Below are positions 63,655-64,000 of a stretch of DNA of 64,000 nucleotides, one piece after another. The position numbers and the translations under genes are program-made. Origin of the DNA: Sphingobacterium bovistauri (lineage in GTDB: Bacteria; Bacteroidota; Bacteroidia; Sphingobacteriales; Sphingobacteriaceae); the NCBI RefSeq assembly GCF_020295405.1, contig NZ_JADEYP010000012.1, positions 1 through 64,000 on the forward strand, given 5' to 3'. The notes under the pieces were generated by a model. The model did no database searches. It saw nothing but the letters and a program-made list of their open reading frames with translations, and was not told the origin of the DNA. Positions within the stretch are counted from its first letter, which is position 1; each line of letters begins with the position of its first letter.

Positions 63655-63774
63655 TCTTGATTTATAAAGAAGTGGCGAGAGACTGGCTCAATGACCCACT
63701 GGCAACCTTCAATAACGATTGAAAAGGTGCCAAATCCTGTCTAAAACAGCTTATTGTTTTGGAGCATATAAATG
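63655..63774 (+). promoter_or_regulatory. SAM-I (S-box) riboswitch
   Basis: The core matches the S-box consensus: GAGACTGGCTC, TGACCCACTGGCAACC and AAGGTGCCAAATCC occur in order. Helices can be drawn as P1 ATTTATA/TATAAAT (63660-63666, 63767-63773), P2 GTGG/CCAC with GAG/CTC and the kink-turn region, P3 TTCAAT/ATTGAA and P4 AAAACA/TGTTTT. S-adenosylmethionine binding closes P1, whose 3' strand covers the first two bases of the ATG at 63772, so translation would be blocked when SAM is high. No terminator stem with a T-run follows, so control appears to be translational. The controlled gene is expected in methionine or SAM metabolism and probably lies past the window end. Confidence 0.9.
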
Positions 63775-63891
63775 AAAAAGACTATGACAAAATTTACAAT
63801 ATTTAATTATTTATATATTGCTGTAGAAAAAAAATACAGTGTTGGTTTGCTACTAAACTATTTCGTATTGTATCATATTCGAATGCGGTAG
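63772..63891 (+). CDS. Short ORF under the SAM riboswitch, possible leader peptide
   Basis: 39 codons from the ATG embedded in riboswitch P1 to TAG at 63889-63891 (ends LLLNYFVLYHIRMR). The product has no recognisable domain. Its start codon is exactly where the riboswitch would act, which favours real translation. A frame shifted by one base is open past the TAG and encodes a segment ending NDERRPIYCKTIMI (stop near 63974), so the true coding content is unclear. It may be a leader peptide or a spurious ORF. Confidence 0.35.
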   Translation: MKKTMTKFTIFNYLYIAVEKKYSVGLLLNYFVLYHIRMR

Positions 63892-64000
63892 TCGTCCTTT
63901 TCAACATTCCTTCAATTTAGGAAATGATGAGCGGCGACCAATCTATTGCAAGACAATAATGATTTAATACATATTTAATAATCCTAAAAAAGAAAAGAAA

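Noticed and set aside
1..64000. CRISPR array, prophage or toxin-antitoxin pair
   Set aside because: No regularly spaced repeats, phage structural genes or recognisable small toxin pairs were seen.

Overview
This window looks like chromosome from a member of the Bacteroidota, most likely Sphingobacteriaceae (Sphingobacterium or Pedobacter type). The evidence is AT-rich coding sequence, two SusC/SusD outer-membrane import loci, promoters of the TTTG-N19-21-TAnnTTTG type, an ECF sigma/FecR pair tied to an STN-bearing SusC, and the fused or short forms of several enzymes typical of that group. The assignment is inferred from gene content; no 16S rRNA is present.

Layout. Bases 1-300 hold two tandem leftward promoters for a transcription unit left of the window, possibly an rRNA operon. 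301-9611 (minus) is a glycan-type locus: ECF sigma factor, FecR anti-sigma, STN-SusC, SusD, a GH18 hydrolase and a DUF1735-LamG surface lipoprotein. 9737-15868 (minus) is a tripartite drug-efflux operon in which the RND pump and its outer-membrane channel are a single 1516-residue polypeptide. 16089-21297 (plus) carries an ankyrin protein, a DUF2271 protein, a PepSY-flavodoxin-reductase and ApbE, which together read as an extracytoplasmic flavin electron-transfer module. 21335-33200 (plus) holds a frameshifted TonB-like gene, two WG-repeat secreted paralogues, a TPR histidine kinase with a NarL-type regulator, and a run of poorly known genes (WG/Sel1 protein, two unknowns, a DoxX-like membrane protein).

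33250-41987 (minus) is an oxygen/respiration block: ettA, a FixL-like PAS histidine kinase, a response regulator whose output domain is a Crp/Fnr protein, then a palindromic Crp-type operator, then a small LDH-like protein, hemN, ccoI and ccoS. The short ccoS is easily missed. No ccoNOP genes are in view. 42253-51859 (plus) is a second SusC/SusD locus with an F5/8C lipoprotein and two tandem TlpA-type thioredoxins; it is very AT-rich. It abuts tRNA-Phe, an ISAon1-type transposase remnant and a dead IS3-family element (52467-53921).

The right end is housekeeping: clpC, carA (minus, with a possible attenuator in its leader), ywbE, a small barrel-like protein, holA, an HsdR-N-like protein, clpP, clpX and AMP nucleosidase. 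The last 400 bases contain a SAM-I (S-box) riboswitch whose closing helix covers the start codon of a 39-codon ORF; the main regulated gene is probably beyond the window.

The most interesting points are the FixL-like kinase with a FixJ/FixK-type fused regulator and its neighbouring operator, the NAD-domain-less LDH-like protein with a cysteine-rich tail, the RND-channel fusion with a preserved lipobox, and the flavinylation-like motif in the DUF2271 protein.
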